The notes under the pieces are model-generated. The model searched no databases, was not told the DNA's origin, and saw nothing but the letters and a program-made list of their open reading frames with translations. DNA of 53,040 bases from an uncultured Pelagibacteraceae bacterium (GTDB lineage Bacteria > Pseudomonadota > Alphaproteobacteria > Pelagibacterales > AG-422-B15): positions 1 to 53,040 of the forward strand of contig CACNXQ010000007.1 in NCBI GenBank assembly GCA_902624455.1, given 5' to 3'. The position numbers and the translations under genes are program-made. Shown in pieces: positions 36,971 through 48,553 of the stretch; position 1 is the stretch's first letter, and each line of letters opens with the position of its first letter.

Positions 36971-38379
36971 CAGAAAAAAGAGTTTGAGGCTGTTTCGGCA
37001 ATCTTTAATAATGGCAAAGGATAAAAACAGAAAATAACCACAAGTAAAGAAGTAGGATAAAATAATACTGCAAGAGATTTTATTGACACCCCATCATAAC
37101 TTGTTTGAGGTTCATCAAAATAAATTACCTTAACAATCCTTAGATAATAAAATGCTCCAATAACACTTGCAATTATGCCGATTATAGCAAGTACAAACAT
37201 ATTGCTCTCTACTGCAGCCATAAAAATATAAAACTTTCCAAAAAAACCAGCAAGCGGTGGTATACCTGCAAGAGAAAACATCATTAATGAAATCATAATA
37301 GCGCTTAATGGATGATTTTTATAAAGTCCTGACATATCTGAAATTTGCTCAAAATATTCGTCATTTCTCTTCATTGTTAGTATAAATGCAAATACGGAAA
37401 TATTCATAATTAAGTAAATCATTAAATAAACAGTTAGTGATTTTATGCCCTCAGGTGAAACACATGCAACACCGATAAGTGCGTAACCAATGTGTCCGAT
37501 AGAGCTATAAGCCATGAGTCGTTTTATATTTGTCTGAGCTATTGCAGCAACTGCAGCAAATAGCATTGAAGCAATACTTATGAAAATTAGAATTTGTTGC
37601 CAATCGATATAAATTTCGCCAAACGAGTTCAAAAGAAATCTAACAAGCAGTCCCATTGCAGCAATTTTTGGCGCTAATGCAAAAAATCCTGTTATAGGTG
37701 TTGGTGCACCTTGATAAACATCTGGGGTCCACATATGAAATGGAACAGCAGAAACCTTAAAAGCAAGACCAGAGCACACAAATACTATTCCAATAATTAA
37801 ACCAAGACTATCTTCTGAATAATTCACAGCAATTAAATTAAAGTTAGTGTTTCCTGTAAATCCATAAATATAAGATATTCCAAATAATAATAAGCCAGAA
37901 GATAAAGCACCCAAGATAAAATATTTTATACCTGCTTCAGACGACAATAAGCTATTTCTGTTTAAAGCTGCCAATACATATAGACCAAGAGATTGCAACT
38001 CAAGACCGATAAACATTAATAACAAATCATTGGATGAAACCATTACCATCATACCGATGGTTGAAAATAAAATTAAAATCGGAAATTCATATAAATTTAT
38101 GTGCTGATCTTCTTTACTTGAAAAAAACATTACAAGACTTGCTGCTGAGCCAATTAATATCATTACCTTAAAAATTTTTGAAAATTCATCAATTATGAAA
38201 CTATTTTGTAAAATTGATTGAAATGACTGATTTAAAATTATTACCACTGCAATAACAATGGATAATATGGCTATATAATTAATTATTTTAATTTTTTTAA
38301 CAAATAATCCAGTCATAAGTAATATGACTGACATAATAAATATAAAAATTTCTGGTAATAAAAAATAAAGGCTGTTCAT
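36970..38379 (-). CDS. nuoN: NADH-quinone oxidoreductase subunit N
   Basis: Antiporter-like proton-pumping membrane subunit of complex I, 469 residues with about 14 transmembrane helices. Family segments include MFIGLELQSLGLYVLAAL with the essential glutamate, SAVPFHMWTPDVYQGAPTPI with its lysine-bearing helix nearby and LMAYSSIGHIGYALIG. Last gene of the nuo operon; its stop TGA overlaps birA and its start overlaps nuoM by one base. Confidence 0.97.
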   Translation of the reverse strand: MNSLYFLLPEIFIFIMSVILLMTGLFVKKIKIINYIAILSIVIAVVIILNQSFQSILQNSFIIDEFSKIFKVMILIGSAASLVMFFSSKEDQHINLYEFPILILFSTIGMMVMVSSNDLLLMFIGLELQSLGLYVLAALNRNSLLSSEAGIKYFILGALSSGLLLFGISYIYGFTGNTNFNLIAVNYSEDSLGLIIGIVFVCSGLAFKVSAVPFHMWTPDVYQGAPTPITGFFALAPKIAAMGLLVRFLLNSFGEIYIDWQQILIFISIASMLFAAVAAIAQTNIKRLMAYSSIGHIGYALIGVACVSPEGIKSLTVYLMIYLIMNISVFAFILTMKRNDEYFEQISDMSGLYKNHPLSAIMISLMMFSLAGIPPLAGFFGKFYIFMAAVESNMFVLAIIGIIASVIGAFYYLRIVKVIYFDEPQTSYDGVSIKSLAVLFYPTSLLVVIFCFYPLPLLKIAETASNSFF

Positions 38380-39863
38380 TATTTTTGTAGCCTTTCATTA
38401 AAATTTTCAACTACAAGCTTTGTTGACGGCTCAATTATATCAATGACTGGCTTTGGATAAATACCAAGAAAAAAGGTCAGAAAAATAAGTGGAACAAAAA
38501 TAATTATTTCACGTCTTGTTAGATCCAACATATCTACTAAATCATCTTTAACCAGTGCACCAAAAATAACTTTTCTGTAAAGCCAAAGTGAATAAGTAGC
38601 GGCTAAAACAACTCCAGTTGTTGCAAAAAGAGCAAAATATGTATTCACGGTGAAAACTGATAACAAAACTAAAAATTCTCCAACAAAACCACTAGTGCCT
38701 GGCAAGCCAAGACTGGCTAAAATGAAAATCATAAATGTAAACGCATAAAAAGGCATTTTGTTTACTAATCCTCCATATCTTGAAATTTCTCTTGTATGTA
38801 ACCTGTCGTAAACAACACCCACACACAGAAATAGTGCAGCAGATACGATGCCATGGCTTATCATTTGTATAATACCACCTTCAATTCCTTGAATTGTAAA
38901 AGTAAAAATACCAAGAGTAACAAATCCCATGTGTGCAACCGAAGAATATGCAATTAATTTTTTCATATCCTCTTGCACGAGAGCAATCAATGAAGTGACA
39001 ATGATTGCTATAATACTAAGGGTAAATATCATAGGCATGAACATCTCCGAAGCATCTGGAAAGAAGCCCAGAGAAAATCTTATAAATCCGTACCCTGCCA
39101 TTTTCAACAATACACCTGCTAAAATTACTGATCCTGCGGTTGGAGCTTCAACATGTGCATCGGGTAACCAGGTATGAAATGGCCACATAGGTATTTTAAC
39201 AACAAAAGATGCAAAAAATGCCAACCATAAAATAATTTGTTCATTTTTTGAAAATTGATAATTTAGAAGATATTGAACATCTGTTGTACCAGAATTCCAA
39301 TAAATATAAATTATTGCAAGAAGCATGAAGACAGAGCCTGCCAAGGTATAAAGAAAAAATTTGAAGGTTGAATAGACACGCCGCTCTCCACCCCATATCC
39401 CTATGATCAAAAACATTGGTATTAAACCGCCTTCAAAAAATAAATAAAATAAGACAAGGTCTAATGAACAAAAGACACCGATCATGAATGTTTCGAGAGC
39501 TAGAAATGAAATTAAATATTCTTTAATGGAAAGTTTTATGCTGTCATAACTTGCAAGAATACAGATCGGTACTAACATCGTTGTAAGGACAATAAATAGA
39601 ACTGAGATACCATCTATTCCTAAGTGATAACTTATGCCATTATTTATCCAAAAGTATTTTTCTTCAAATTGAAAACTTGGATTTTCATAGTCAAAGAAAA
39701 TAATTAAAAGAAGTGATACTAGAAAGTTTAGTGATGTGATCCATATTGCTGTTTGTTTTAAATTTCTTTCTGTTCGTTCACTAGTATTTCTAATTAGAAC
39801 CATTAATAGTATTCCCAATATTGGAATAAATAAAATGAGACTAAGAATTGGAAAATCAATCAT
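38379..39863 (-). CDS. nuoM: NADH-quinone oxidoreductase subunit M
   Basis: Second antiporter-like subunit of complex I, 494 residues with about 14 transmembrane helices. It carries LFYLFFEGGLIPMFLIIGIW with the conserved glutamate, PMWPFHTWLPDAHVEAPTAG, the lysine in MKKLIAYSSVAHMGFV and LGLPGTSGFVGEFLVL. It lies 3 bp after nuoL. All hallmark residues of proton transfer are retained. Confidence 0.97.
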   Translation of the reverse strand: MIDFPILSLILFIPILGILLMVLIRNTSERTERNLKQTAIWITSLNFLVSLLLIIFFDYENPSFQFEEKYFWINNGISYHLGIDGISVLFIVLTTMLVPICILASYDSIKLSIKEYLISFLALETFMIGVFCSLDLVLFYLFFEGGLIPMFLIIGIWGGERRVYSTFKFFLYTLAGSVFMLLAIIYIYWNSGTTDVQYLLNYQFSKNEQIILWLAFFASFVVKIPMWPFHTWLPDAHVEAPTAGSVILAGVLLKMAGYGFIRFSLGFFPDASEMFMPMIFTLSIIAIIVTSLIALVQEDMKKLIAYSSVAHMGFVTLGIFTFTIQGIEGGIIQMISHGIVSAALFLCVGVVYDRLHTREISRYGGLVNKMPFYAFTFMIFILASLGLPGTSGFVGEFLVLLSVFTVNTYFALFATTGVVLAATYSLWLYRKVIFGALVKDDLVDMLDLTRREIIIFVPLIFLTFFLGIYPKPVIDIIEPSTKLVVENFNERLQK

Positions 39864-39866
39864 TGA

Positions 39867-41789
39867 TTAGTTTGTAAAAATAAAAAACGTTATTAAAAAA
39901 GAAAGTCCAATGAGAATTGCAAAAGCATAATGGTAAATTAGACCTGATTGCATTTGCCTAGCTCTAATTGATAATCTTGAGATTGTGGATGCTATACCAT
40001 TTGGACCAAAGCCATCGATGATATAACCGTCTATTAATTTCCAGGCAAATCTTCCAAAGGCCATTGCAGGTTTCACAAATATTAAATTGTACAGCTCATC
40101 AAAATACCATTTGTTCAATAAGAATTGATAAAGTGGCTTATTAACTTGAGCAATATTGTTTGGTAATTTCGTGTTCTTTAAATACATGTACCAAGCGGTA
40201 ATTAGACCAAATATACCAACAATTGCCGGCATATAATAAATGATTAGAGGAATATCATGATGATCACCGTGATGATGAGCTATTGAATGATCCCAAAAAA
40301 CATCGCTGTAACTGCCCATGAAATAACTTTTGAATAAATATCCAAAAGAAAGTGCTCCTACTGATAGAAATATTAATGGAATAATCATGACAGAAGATGA
40401 CTCATGAACTTTTTTGATATCTTCTTCGGCCATTCTTGTTTTTCCATTGAATACCATAAAAATTAATCGCCATGAATAAAATGAAGTCATAAAGACTCCT
40501 ACTGTTAGTAGATAATATGCGTACCCAGCATAACTGGAGTCTGATAGATAAGCTGTTTCAATTATAGCATCTTTAGAATAATAACCTGATGTAAATGGGA
40601 AACCCATTAAAGATATAGTTCCAATGATCATCATTAAATGAGTTAATGGAATAAATTTACTTATACCTCCCATTTTTCTGATGTCTTGTTCTTCATGTAC
40701 AGAATGAATAACAGAGCCAGCACCAAGAAATAATAAGGCTTTGAAAAATGCGTGAGTAAACAAATGAAACATTGCAATACCATATGCACCTAATCCAGCG
40801 GCTACAAACATGTAACCTAATTGAGAGCATGTAGAGTAAGCAATAATTCTCTTGATGTCATTTTGAACAAGTCCAATTGTAGCTGCAAAGAATGCAGTGC
40901 TTGCTCCAACAAGTACTACTAGATCTAATGCTATCGGTGATAAATCAAAAATAGGAGAACACCTTACTACAAGAAATACTCCAGCAGTTACCATAGTTGC
41001 AGCATGAATCAATGCAGATACCGGTGTGGGTCCTTCCATCGCATCGGGTAACCATGTATGAAGAAATAATTGCGCAGACTTTCCCATAGCACCGACAAAC
41101 AGCAAGCAGCAAATTAATGTCAAAGCGTGAATTTCATATCCAATGAAAAAGATATCCTTATCTTTCATTTGTTCAGCTTGTTCAAAAACTGTTTGATAAT
41201 CGATTGAACCAAACATCACATAAATAGCAAAAATTCCTAATGCTAAACCAAAATCTCCTACTCTATTTACTACAAAGGCCTTAATTGCCGCTGAATTTGC
41301 TGCAGGTTTTTTATACCAGAAGCCAATCAGTAAATATGAAGCTAATCCAACACCTTCCCATCCAAAAAATAGTTGAAGAAAATTATCGGCTGTAACAAGC
41401 ATTAACATTGCAAATGTGAAGAGTGACAAGTAGCCCATAAATCTTGGCTTACTGTCATCATGTGACATATATCCTATTGAATAGACATGCACTAATGCTG
41501 AAACTGATGTGATTACAACTAGCATTACCCTTGTAACTGAGTCTAAATAAATCGACCAACTCGCTGTAAAATCTCCTGAAGAAATCCAAGTAAATATTTT
41601 GATACTGAGTGTAGATGGATCGGATAGATTACTTAAAAATATATAAAATGAAAAAATTGCACTTATGATAACAAATGAACAAGTTATAACTTGTGAAAAT
41701 AAATCTAGATTTTTGTGTGGCCTAAAAAAAGAGATGACACAAGATATGATAAAGCCTATGAGTGGTAAAAGAACGATACTTTGTGCCAT
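39867..41789 (-). CDS. nuoL: NADH-quinone oxidoreductase subunit L
   Basis: Distal antiporter-like subunit of complex I, 640 residues with about 16 transmembrane helices and a long lateral helix near the C-terminus. Motifs are LFFGWEGVGLASYLLIGFWY, LFLHTWLPDAMEGPTPVSAL, DIKRIIAYSTCSQLGYM and the histidine cluster AHHHGDHHD (about 505-515) common in the loop before the last helices. It follows nuoK by 3 bp. Confidence 0.97.
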   Translation of the reverse strand: MAQSIVLLPLIGFIISCVISFFRPHKNLDLFSQVITCSFVIISAIFSFYIFLSNLSDPSTLSIKIFTWISSGDFTASWSIYLDSVTRVMLVVITSVSALVHVYSIGYMSHDDSKPRFMGYLSLFTFAMLMLVTADNFLQLFFGWEGVGLASYLLIGFWYKKPAANSAAIKAFVVNRVGDFGLALGIFAIYVMFGSIDYQTVFEQAEQMKDKDIFFIGYEIHALTLICCLLFVGAMGKSAQLFLHTWLPDAMEGPTPVSALIHAATMVTAGVFLVVRCSPIFDLSPIALDLVVLVGASTAFFAATIGLVQNDIKRIIAYSTCSQLGYMFVAAGLGAYGIAMFHLFTHAFFKALLFLGAGSVIHSVHEEQDIRKMGGISKFIPLTHLMMIIGTISLMGFPFTSGYYSKDAIIETAYLSDSSYAGYAYYLLTVGVFMTSFYSWRLIFMVFNGKTRMAEEDIKKVHESSSVMIIPLIFLSVGALSFGYLFKSYFMGSYSDVFWDHSIAHHHGDHHDIPLIIYYMPAIVGIFGLITAWYMYLKNTKLPNNIAQVNKPLYQFLLNKWYFDELYNLIFVKPAMAFGRFAWKLIDGYIIDGFGPNGIASTISRLSIRARQMQSGLIYHYAFAILIGLSFLITFFIFTN

Positions 41790-41792
41790 TGG

Positions 41793-42098
41793 TTAACCCT
41801 TTAATGCGCTTATTTTCTCAATTTCAATATTCCCAGCATTCCTGTTGTAAATTACTAGGATTGCAAGACCGATAGCTGCCTCAGCTGCAGCAACAGTTAA
41901 AACAAAAAGAGAAAAAATTTGCCCCGTTAAATCAGCGAGAAAATACGAAAACGCCACTAAATTAATGTTTACAGATAGTAAAATTATTTCAATGGACATT
42001 AAAATTATTATTACATTTTTCCTGTTTAGAAAAATACCGATAACTCCGATAGTAAATAATAATGCTGATACAATTAAAAATTGGTTTAGTTCAATCAT
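41793..42098 (-). CDS. nuoK: NADH-quinone oxidoreductase subunit K
   Basis: Small membrane subunit of complex I, 101 residues with three transmembrane helices. Two conserved membrane glutamates are visible, in [17 protein letters not shown] (helix 2) and [17 protein letters not shown] (helix 3). It overlaps nuoJ by 4 bp (ATGA-type). Confidence 0.96.
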   Translation of the reverse strand: MIELNQFLIVSALLFTIGVIGIFLNRKNVIIILMSIEIILLSVNINLVAFSYFLADLTGQIFSLFVLTVAAAEAAIGLAILVIYNRNAGNIEIEKISALKG

Positions 42099-42712
42099 TT
42101 TATATCGATACCTTCTTTTGATTTCACATCAACTAAGTCTATTTTGCTAGAACGAGAAAGTTGTTCAGAAACTGACTGTCTTTTGACACCCGATCTTTCT
42201 CTCAAAGTCAAGACTATAGAACCGATCATTGCAATAAGAAGAATTACTCCGGCTAATTGAAAATGAAGAATATAATCTGTGTAAAGAACAGATCCTATTG
42301 CCTTAGTATTTGATAGCTCTGCAAATTTATTAAGGGGATTGCTTAAAATTTGCATATTACTTAATTCAAGTTTTGTATTTATAAGAACGATAACTAGCTC
42401 TGCAATGAATACAAATCCTATAAACAAACCAATCGGCATGTATTGCAAAATATTAGATTTTTCAATCGTAGTTTTTATATCTAACATCATTACTACAAAT
42501 AAAAATAGGACTGCCACTGCTCCAACGTAAACAATAATAAGAATCATTGCTAAAAATTCAGCATGTAAAATTACAAAGATTCCTGCTGCGTTAAGAAATG
42601 CTAAAATTAAAAATAAAACTGAATGTACTGGATTTCTTGCAGATATAACCATTAACGCAGACAAAAGTATAACAGAAGAAAAAATATAAAATGTTAGCTG
42701 AGTAACAGTCAT
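42095..42712 (-). CDS. nuoJ: NADH-quinone oxidoreductase subunit J
   Basis: Membrane subunit of complex I, 205 residues and five transmembrane helices. The conserved third helix segment [19 protein letters not shown] is present, with the pi-bulge region important for coupling. A polar C-terminal tail of about 35 residues (from RERSGVKRQ) follows, as in other alphaproteobacteria. It starts 3 bp after nuoI. Confidence 0.96.
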   Translation of the reverse strand: MTVTQLTFYIFSSVILLSALMVISARNPVHSVLFLILAFLNAAGIFVILHAEFLAMILIIVYVGAVAVLFLFVVMMLDIKTTIEKSNILQYMPIGLFIGFVFIAELVIVLINTKLELSNMQILSNPLNKFAELSNTKAIGSVLYTDYILHFQLAGVILLIAMIGSIVLTLRERSGVKRQSVSEQLSRSSKIDLVDVKSKEGIDIK

Positions 42713-42715
42713 TGC

Positions 42716-43201
42716 TTATCTATACTTAGCATCAGCTTGCAAGTTTTCAGCTATAGCTGTTTCCCATCTATCACCATTATCGAGCAATCTTTCTTTTGAA
42801 TAGTACAGTTCTTTTCTAGTTTCGGTAGTAAATTCAAAATTTGGGCCTTGTACGATTGCATCAACTGGGCAAGATTCTTCACATAAACCGCAGTAGATAC
42901 ATTTAACCATATCAATATCATACCTGGTTGTACGTCTTGTACCGTCATTTCTAGGTTCAGTTTCAATAGTTATGGCTTGAGCTGGACAAACTGCTTCACA
43001 GAGCTTGCATCCTATGCATCTTTCTTCACCACTTGGGTATCTTCTTAAAGCGTGTTCTCCTCTAAACCTTGGACTTAATTTTCCTTTCTCAAAAGGATAA
43101 TTTACTGTCGCTTTCTTTTTAAAAAAATATTTCTGAGCAAGAACATAAGCTTTTGCAAAATCAATAAGTAAGAAAGATTTTATAAATTGAATAATTTTCA
43201 T
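42716..43201 (-). CDS. nuoI: NADH-quinone oxidoreductase subunit I
   Basis: Peripheral-arm subunit that holds clusters N6a and N6b. The 161-residue protein has two full 4Fe-4S motifs: C62, C65, C68 and C72 ([12 protein letters not shown]), and C101, C104, C107 and C111 ([12 protein letters not shown]). The N-terminal amphipathic helix anchors it to the membrane arm. Overlaps nuoH by one base. Confidence 0.97.
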   Translation of the reverse strand: MKIIQFIKSFLLIDFAKAYVLAQKYFFKKKATVNYPFEKGKLSPRFRGEHALRRYPSGEERCIGCKLCEAVCPAQAITIETEPRNDGTRRTTRYDIDMVKCIYCGLCEESCPVDAIVQGPNFEFTTETRKELYYSKERLLDNGDRWETAIAENLQADAKYR

Positions 43202-44214
43202 TACATTCCTGGGGCTAATTCAAAGAAAAATAAGATTGAAGAGGTTATAATTACTGCAACTAATGACAGAGGTAAAAATACTTTCCATCCCAGTCTCATT
43301 AGTTGGTCATACCTGTATCTAGGTACAAATGCTTTTACCATAGCAAACATATAGAAGACTAACGTCACTTTTAAAATAAACCATATGAAGCCCGGTATCG
43401 CGTTTAGTGGAAATATGTCCAGTGGTGGCAACCATCCACCTAAAAATAAGATAGTAGTCATCGCACACATTAGGAGAATGTTGATATATTCCCCAAACAT
43501 AAAAAGCACAAATGGCATACCAGAGTATTCAGTTTGATATCCAGCAACTAATTCTGACTCTGCTTCTGGAAGATCAAAAGGAGGCCTATTGGTTTCTGCT
43601 AGAGCAGATATAAAAAACACAATAAACATAGGAAATAGAGGTATAAAAAACCAAACTGTTTTCTGAGCCATGACAATTTCTGTTAAATTAAGAGAACCAA
43701 CACACATCAGCACTGTTACAATCACAAATCCAATTGAAACTTCATATGAAACCATTTGAGCAGCAGATCGAAGTGCACCAAAAAATGGATATTTACTGTT
43801 AGAAGACCATCCAGCCATTAAAATTCCATAAACACCAAGTGAACTGATTGCAAAGATGTATAAGATGCCAACATTTATATTTGACAAAACTACACCCGCT
43901 TGAACTGGCACAACGGCCCATGCTGCAATCGATAAGGCCAAAGTAATGATTGGAGCTATAAGGAAAACAGTTTTATCAGATCCATCTGGAAGTATGATTT
44001 CTTTAAATATGAATTTTAAACCATCCGCTGGAACTTGGAACAGTCCGTAAGGCCCAACTACATTAGGCCCTCTTCTTTTTTGAACCGCAGCCCATATTTT
44101 TCTGTCTGCATATAAAGCAAGGACAACACCCAATAAAAGTGGAATGAAGATAAGAATACAATAGAAAATTATTAATATGAGATCAAAAAAATTAGATTGT
44201 ATTAAATTAAACAT
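43201..44214 (-). CDS. nuoH: NADH-quinone oxidoreductase subunit H
   Basis: Membrane subunit that forms the quinone-binding chamber together with NuoB and NuoD. It has 337 residues and about eight to nine transmembrane helices. Family segments include [52 protein letters not shown] and [20 protein letters not shown]. Overlaps nuoG by one base. Confidence 0.97.
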   Translation of the reverse strand: MFNLIQSNFFDLILIIFYCILIFIPLLLGVVLALYADRKIWAAVQKRRGPNVVGPYGLFQVPADGLKFIFKEIILPDGSDKTVFLIAPIITLALSIAAWAVVPVQAGVVLSNINVGILYIFAISSLGVYGILMAGWSSNSKYPFFGALRSAAQMVSYEVSIGFVIVTVLMCVGSLNLTEIVMAQKTVWFFIPLFPMFIVFFISALAETNRPPFDLPEAESELVAGYQTEYSGMPFVLFMFGEYINILLMCAMTTILFLGGWLPPLDIFPLNAIPGFIWFILKVTLVFYMFAMVKAFVPRYRYDQLMRLGWKVFLPLSLVAVIITSSILFFFELAPGM

Positions 44215-46724
44215 TAAGAAACCTTCTCTCTTATTGGGTTTCTTATTTCTTCTCTGGCCCGACTACATTCAGCCATTGTTTTAGAGAAACGTGATATGGA
44301 GTCGTTTACATAAAAATCTTTGATACTGTTTAAAATTCTTTTATTGTCAAAAAATATATCTTTTGGTTCTGCATAATAAGCTTCTTGATTATCACTAATG
44401 ACGACTATCCCTTCAGGTGAAAAATCTGCATCATCCGCCAAACCAATAAGGTTATTCTTATTTCTTTTAGTGTAAGCCCATTTCTTTTGGTTGTATGTGA
44501 GATCATCCCATTTCTTACCTAGGCTTCTCGCGTATTGTTCCTCATAAGGTAAAATTATATTATTTTTCTTTTTAATATCGTTTACGACCTTAAATCCTGA
44601 ATGTTCCGTAAATTCAGACCATGTTTCTGGATGGTTATACTTTCTGAGATACTCTCTTTGTCTATCAGTTAATTCTTTCCAAGATAATTGAAATATTTTT
44701 TGTGCTGAATTTTCCTCAAAACTTTTGATATTGCCATGTAGCGTATCGTACTTTTTTTCTTTAATTGTTCTTGTGTCTTTTTGTTCAAATTCATTATCAT
44801 CTTTTGTCTTGTTTTCTAGAAGCTTAACAAATCTCTGGTCTCGTTCTGCAAATGGAACATCTAAGAAATCGTATGAAGAAAATAACCAATCCCTTACATC
44901 GTCGAGATCAATTAACGACCAATTTAATGACATTAATTCACTTAATTGATTAAGAATTTTCCAGTCCTCTTTTGCCTCTCCTGGAGGAAAACTTGCTTTG
45001 TTTGCATATTGAACTCTGCCTTCCGTATTAATATATATGGCGTCTTTTTCGGTATATGCAGCTGATGGTAGTATTATATCCGCCGCGCTTGCACCGTTAT
45101 CACCATGAGTTCCTATGTATACGATTTTAGAGTTCTTAAACTGACTATAATCTATCTCATCGGCTCCAATTGAAATTACTAACTCTATATTTCCTTTGTT
45201 TCCCTCATTTAATATATCAACTAAGGATTTATTTCTTTGATAGCAACCAATGTCAAGAGTACCTGCTCTAGAAGCTGACATTTGAAGGACATTAAATCCA
45301 TTCCAATGTTCACCAACTATTCCAAACTTATCAGTAATATTTTCAATAAGAGAATAAATTTGTATTGAGTCATCTCGATTCAAAACAGACTGACCAATAA
45401 TAATCATAGGCCTACTTGCAGACTTTAACTTTTCATGAAATGAATTCTGCTCATTAAGAAGGTCAGTTAAAATATTTACGTCATTACCGAGGTACTTATG
45501 ATCAAACGTAAGATCAAAATTTTCTCCAATTAAACCTACAGGAATATTTTTAGATATTACTTGCTTTCTTAATCTCGAATTAATAATTGGAGCTTCTTCT
45601 CTTACATTGCTTCCAACAATAAGAATGCAATCGGCATCTTCAATACCATTTATTGAAGAGTTGAATAAATACTGTGACCTATGATTAAAAGGAATCCGAC
45701 AACCCTCTTGTCTACATTCAATATTTTTTATATTTAAATCTTCTGATATTTTTTTTGTAAGAAAAGCGGTTTCAGTATCTACAAAATCACCCAACAATAC
45801 AGCGATCTTGTCTGGATTGGTTTTTTCAATGAGATTTTTAAGTTCAGAAAGAGCAAGTTTCCAGTCAGTCTCTTCAAGTCTTCCATTATTTTTTAACATT
45901 GGTGCGTCTAATCGTTGAGTTAATAGACCATCACACGCATATCTTGTTTTATCTGAAATCCACTCTTCATTAATATCTTCATTTAAAATTGGAAGTACAC
46001 GCTTAACTTTCCATCCGTATGTATCAACTCTTATGTTTGACCCTACTGCGTCCATGACATCAACCGTCTCTGTCTTTTTTAATTCCCATGGTCGAGCTTC
46101 AAATTGATAAGGTTTAGAAGTTAGTGCTCCGACTGGACATAAATCAACAATATTTGCAGACATTTCGGAATCTAATGTCTTTTCAAGGTAAGTAGTGATT
46201 TCCATATTTTCACCACGATTAAGCGCACCTAGTTGGTTAACGCCTGCAACTTCATCTGCAAATCTTATACATCTCGTACAATGAATACACCTAGTCATAT
46301 AAGTTTTTATTAATGGACCCATATGTTTTTCATCAACTGATCTTTTATTTTCATCAAATCTAGAATTCTCTGGTCCAAATGCGACTGTTTGGTCTTGTAG
46401 ATCGCACTCACCAGCTTGGTCACATACTGGGCAATCTAAAGGATGGTTTATCAGAAGAAATTCCATTACTCCCTCACGCGCTTTCTTAACTGACTGGGTA
46501 TTTGTGTGAATTGACATACCTTCATTAATGGGCATTGCACAAGATGCAACTGGTTTAGGTGCACCTTCAACGTCGACCAAACACATTCTACAGTTTCCAG
46601 CTATTGAAAGGCGATCATGATAACAGAAGCGAGGGATTTCTAATCCTGCTTCTTCGCAAGCCTGCAGGATAGTCATACCTTCTTTTACTTCACATTCATC
46701 ACCATTTATTTTTACTTTAACCAT
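44214..46724 (-). CDS. nuoG: NADH-quinone oxidoreductase subunit G with large insertion
   Basis: Iron-sulfur subunit with clusters N1b, N4 and N5. The N-terminal 2Fe-2S ferredoxin domain ([20 protein letters not shown]), the His-Cys motif [18 protein letters not shown], the [15 protein letters not shown] cluster motif and a molybdopterin-oxidoreductase-like domain (about 220-600) are normal. At 836 residues it is about 140-150 longer than the usual alphaproteobacterial 680-695. The extra part lies at about 645-800, before the conserved C-terminal piece [20 protein letters not shown]. It is highly charged and has two copies of a W-x-x-LT-x-x-Q motif (682 and 739). Stops are absent and the frame is clean, so it is a real part of the protein. 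Confidence 0.96.
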   Translation of the reverse strand: MVKVKINGDECEVKEGMTILQACEEAGLEIPRFCYHDRLSIAGNCRMCLVDVEGAPKPVASCAMPINEGMSIHTNTQSVKKAREGVMEFLLINHPLDCPVCDQAGECDLQDQTVAFGPENSRFDENKRSVDEKHMGPLIKTYMTRCIHCTRCIRFADEVAGVNQLGALNRGENMEITTYLEKTLDSEMSANIVDLCPVGALTSKPYQFEARPWELKKTETVDVMDAVGSNIRVDTYGWKVKRVLPILNEDINEEWISDKTRYACDGLLTQRLDAPMLKNNGRLEETDWKLALSELKNLIEKTNPDKIAVLLGDFVDTETAFLTKKISEDLNIKNIECRQEGCRIPFNHRSQYLFNSSINGIEDADCILIVGSNVREEAPIINSRLRKQVISKNIPVGLIGENFDLTFDHKYLGNDVNILTDLLNEQNSFHEKLKSASRPMIIIGQSVLNRDDSIQIYSLIENITDKFGIVGEHWNGFNVLQMSASRAGTLDIGCYQRNKSLVDILNEGNKGNIELVISIGADEIDYSQFKNSKIVYIGTHGDNGASAADIILPSAAYTEKDAIYINTEGRVQYANKASFPPGEAKEDWKILNQLSELMSLNWSLIDLDDVRDWLFSSYDFLDVPFAERDQRFVKLLENKTKDDNEFEQKDTRTIKEKKYDTLHGNIKSFEENSAQKIFQLSWKELTDRQREYLRKYNHPETWSEFTEHSGFKVVNDIKKKNNIILPYEEQYARSLGKKWDDLTYNQKKWAYTKRNKNNLIGLADDADFSPEGIVVISDNQEAYYAEPKDIFFDNKRILNSIKDFYVNDSISRFSKTMAECSRAREEIRNPIREKVS

Positions 46725-47995
46725 TACGCAGCTCTAGTTTTTTTTATTAATTGTTCCTCGATTTCATCTCGAAAATGCCTAAACAATCCTTGTATTGGCC
46801 ACGCTGCAGCATCGCCAAGTGCACAAATTGTATGTCCCTCAATTTGTTTTGTAACATCCAATAATTTGTCAATGTCTGAGGATGATGCATTACCTTTGCC
46901 TATTTTTTCCATCATTCTCCACATCCACCCAGTGCCTTCTCGGCAAGGCGTACACTGACCACAACTCTCATGTTTATAAAAATGAGAAAGTCGGGCTATC
47001 GCTTGAACTAAATCAGTACTTTTATCCATTACTATTACTGCGGCAGTACCAAGACCACTTTTAACTTCGGACAAGGAATCAAAATCCATTAATACGGTGT
47101 CACAAATCTCTTTTGGGATTAATGGAACAGATGATCCTCCAGGAATTATAGCTTTTAAATTATCCCATCCACCAGTTACACCGCCAGCATGTTTTTCAAT
47201 AAGCTCCTTGAGAGGTATACTCATTTCTTCTTCAATGTTGCATGGTTTATTGACATGACCTGAAATGCAAAAAACTTTTGTGCCAGTATTCTTAGGTCTT
47301 CCAAAAGATGAGAACCACTCTCCGCCTCTTTTTAATATTGCAGGCACAACAGAAATTGTCTCTACATTATTTACAGTTGTGGGAGATCCATAGAGACCTT
47401 TATTTGCAGGAAAAGGAGGTTTTAATCTGGGCTGACCTTTCTTTCCTTCGAGGCTTTCTAATAATGCAGTTTCTTCACCACATATATATGCGCCAGCACC
47501 ACGATGAACATATATATCAAAATCCCACCCAGACTTAGCGGCATTTTTTCCGACCAATCCAGCTTCATAAGCTTCCTCAATAGCTTTTTGAAGCACTACT
47601 GCTTCATTAAAATACTCACCTCTAATATAAATGTAACAATGATGTGCATTCATCGCAAATGAAGCTAAGAGGCAACCCTCAATAAGTTTATGAGGTTCGT
47701 TCCTGATCATGTCTCTATCTTTACAAGTACCAGGCTCAGACTCATCAGCATTAACAACTAGATAGTTATTTAAGTTAGGATCTTTTGGCATGAAAGACCA
47801 TTTGAGACCAGTTGGAAATCCTGCACCGCCACGACCTCTTAATTCTGACTTTTTCATCTCATCGATAATCCAGTCGCGTCCCTTTTGGATTAAGCTCTTT
47901 GTGTTATCCCAATCTCCCCTTTTTAGTGCAGACTGTAGAGACCAAGGTTCCTCTCCAAATAAATTTGTGAAAATTTTATCTTTTTCCTTCAGCAT
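46724..47995 (-). CDS. nuoF: NADH-quinone oxidoreductase subunit F
   Basis: NADH-oxidising subunit that binds FMN and cluster N3. The 423-residue protein has the NADH/FMN glycine-rich segments [17 protein letters not shown] and [18 protein letters not shown], then the soluble-ligand-binding fold ([10 protein letters not shown]) and the N3 cluster cysteines C345, C348, C351 and C391 ([20 protein letters not shown]). Overlap with nuoG is one base; it directly follows nuoE. Confidence 0.98.
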   Translation of the reverse strand: MLKEKDKIFTNLFGEEPWSLQSALKRGDWDNTKSLIQKGRDWIIDEMKKSELRGRGGAGFPTGLKWSFMPKDPNLNNYLVVNADESEPGTCKDRDMIRNEPHKLIEGCLLASFAMNAHHCYIYIRGEYFNEAVVLQKAIEEAYEAGLVGKNAAKSGWDFDIYVHRGAGAYICGEETALLESLEGKKGQPRLKPPFPANKGLYGSPTTVNNVETISVVPAILKRGGEWFSSFGRPKNTGTKVFCISGHVNKPCNIEEEMSIPLKELIEKHAGGVTGGWDNLKAIIPGGSSVPLIPKEICDTVLMDFDSLSEVKSGLGTAAVIVMDKSTDLVQAIARLSHFYKHESCGQCTPCREGTGWMWRMMEKIGKGNASSSDIDKLLDVTKQIEGHTICALGDAAAWPIQGLFRHFRDEIEEQLIKKTRAA

Positions 47996-48553
47996 CTATG
48001 AAACCGCCTTTGAACTTTTACGGCCACTTTGAGAACCAACTTCAATTTTTTTGCCGTCTATAAGTGATTGAAGAATATTTACCGTAGTATCGTATGTAAG
48101 ATCTTCGTAGTAATCATCATTGATTTGAACAAGGGGTGCATTAACGCATGCTCCTAAACATTCTACTTGCATCCATGAAAACAATCCGTCCTTAGAAAGG
48201 GTATTTTGTTCAGGAGAAATCATTTCTTTGCATGCTTTTGCAACTTGGTCTGATCCCCTGAGCCAACATGGAGTTGTACCGCAAACTTGAACTAGATATT
48301 TACCATTATATTTTGTATAATACATTGAATAAAAAGTGACTACTTCCCATACTCTTATAAACGGCATTTCTAAATAATTCGCAACATACTCAACTACATC
48401 TCTACTTAACCAATTATCGTTTTGTCTTTGCGCTAGATCTAATAAAGGCATGACAGCACTTTGCTTTCGAGCTTCGGGATACCTTTTTAAAATCTGTAAG
48501 GCAGTTTCGTGATTTTTATTATTGAAGCTAAATGTTGTTAGTTGCTCGCTCAT
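47996..48553 (-). CDS. nuoE: NADH-quinone oxidoreductase subunit E
   Basis: Thioredoxin-fold subunit holding cluster N1a. The 185-residue protein has ligands C91, C96, C132 and C136 ([21 protein letters not shown]) and the helical N-terminal domain with [18 protein letters not shown]. It lacks the longer C-terminal tail seen in several alphaproteobacteria. Overlaps nuoD by 4 bp. Confidence 0.97.
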   Translation of the reverse strand: MSEQLTTFSFNNKNHETALQILKRYPEARKQSAVMPLLDLAQRQNDNWLSRDVVEYVANYLEMPFIRVWEVVTFYSMYYTKYNGKYLVQVCGTTPCWLRGSDQVAKACKEMISPEQNTLSKDGLFSWMQVECLGACVNAPLVQINDDYYEDLTYDTTVNILQSLIDGKKIEVGSQSGRKSSKAVS

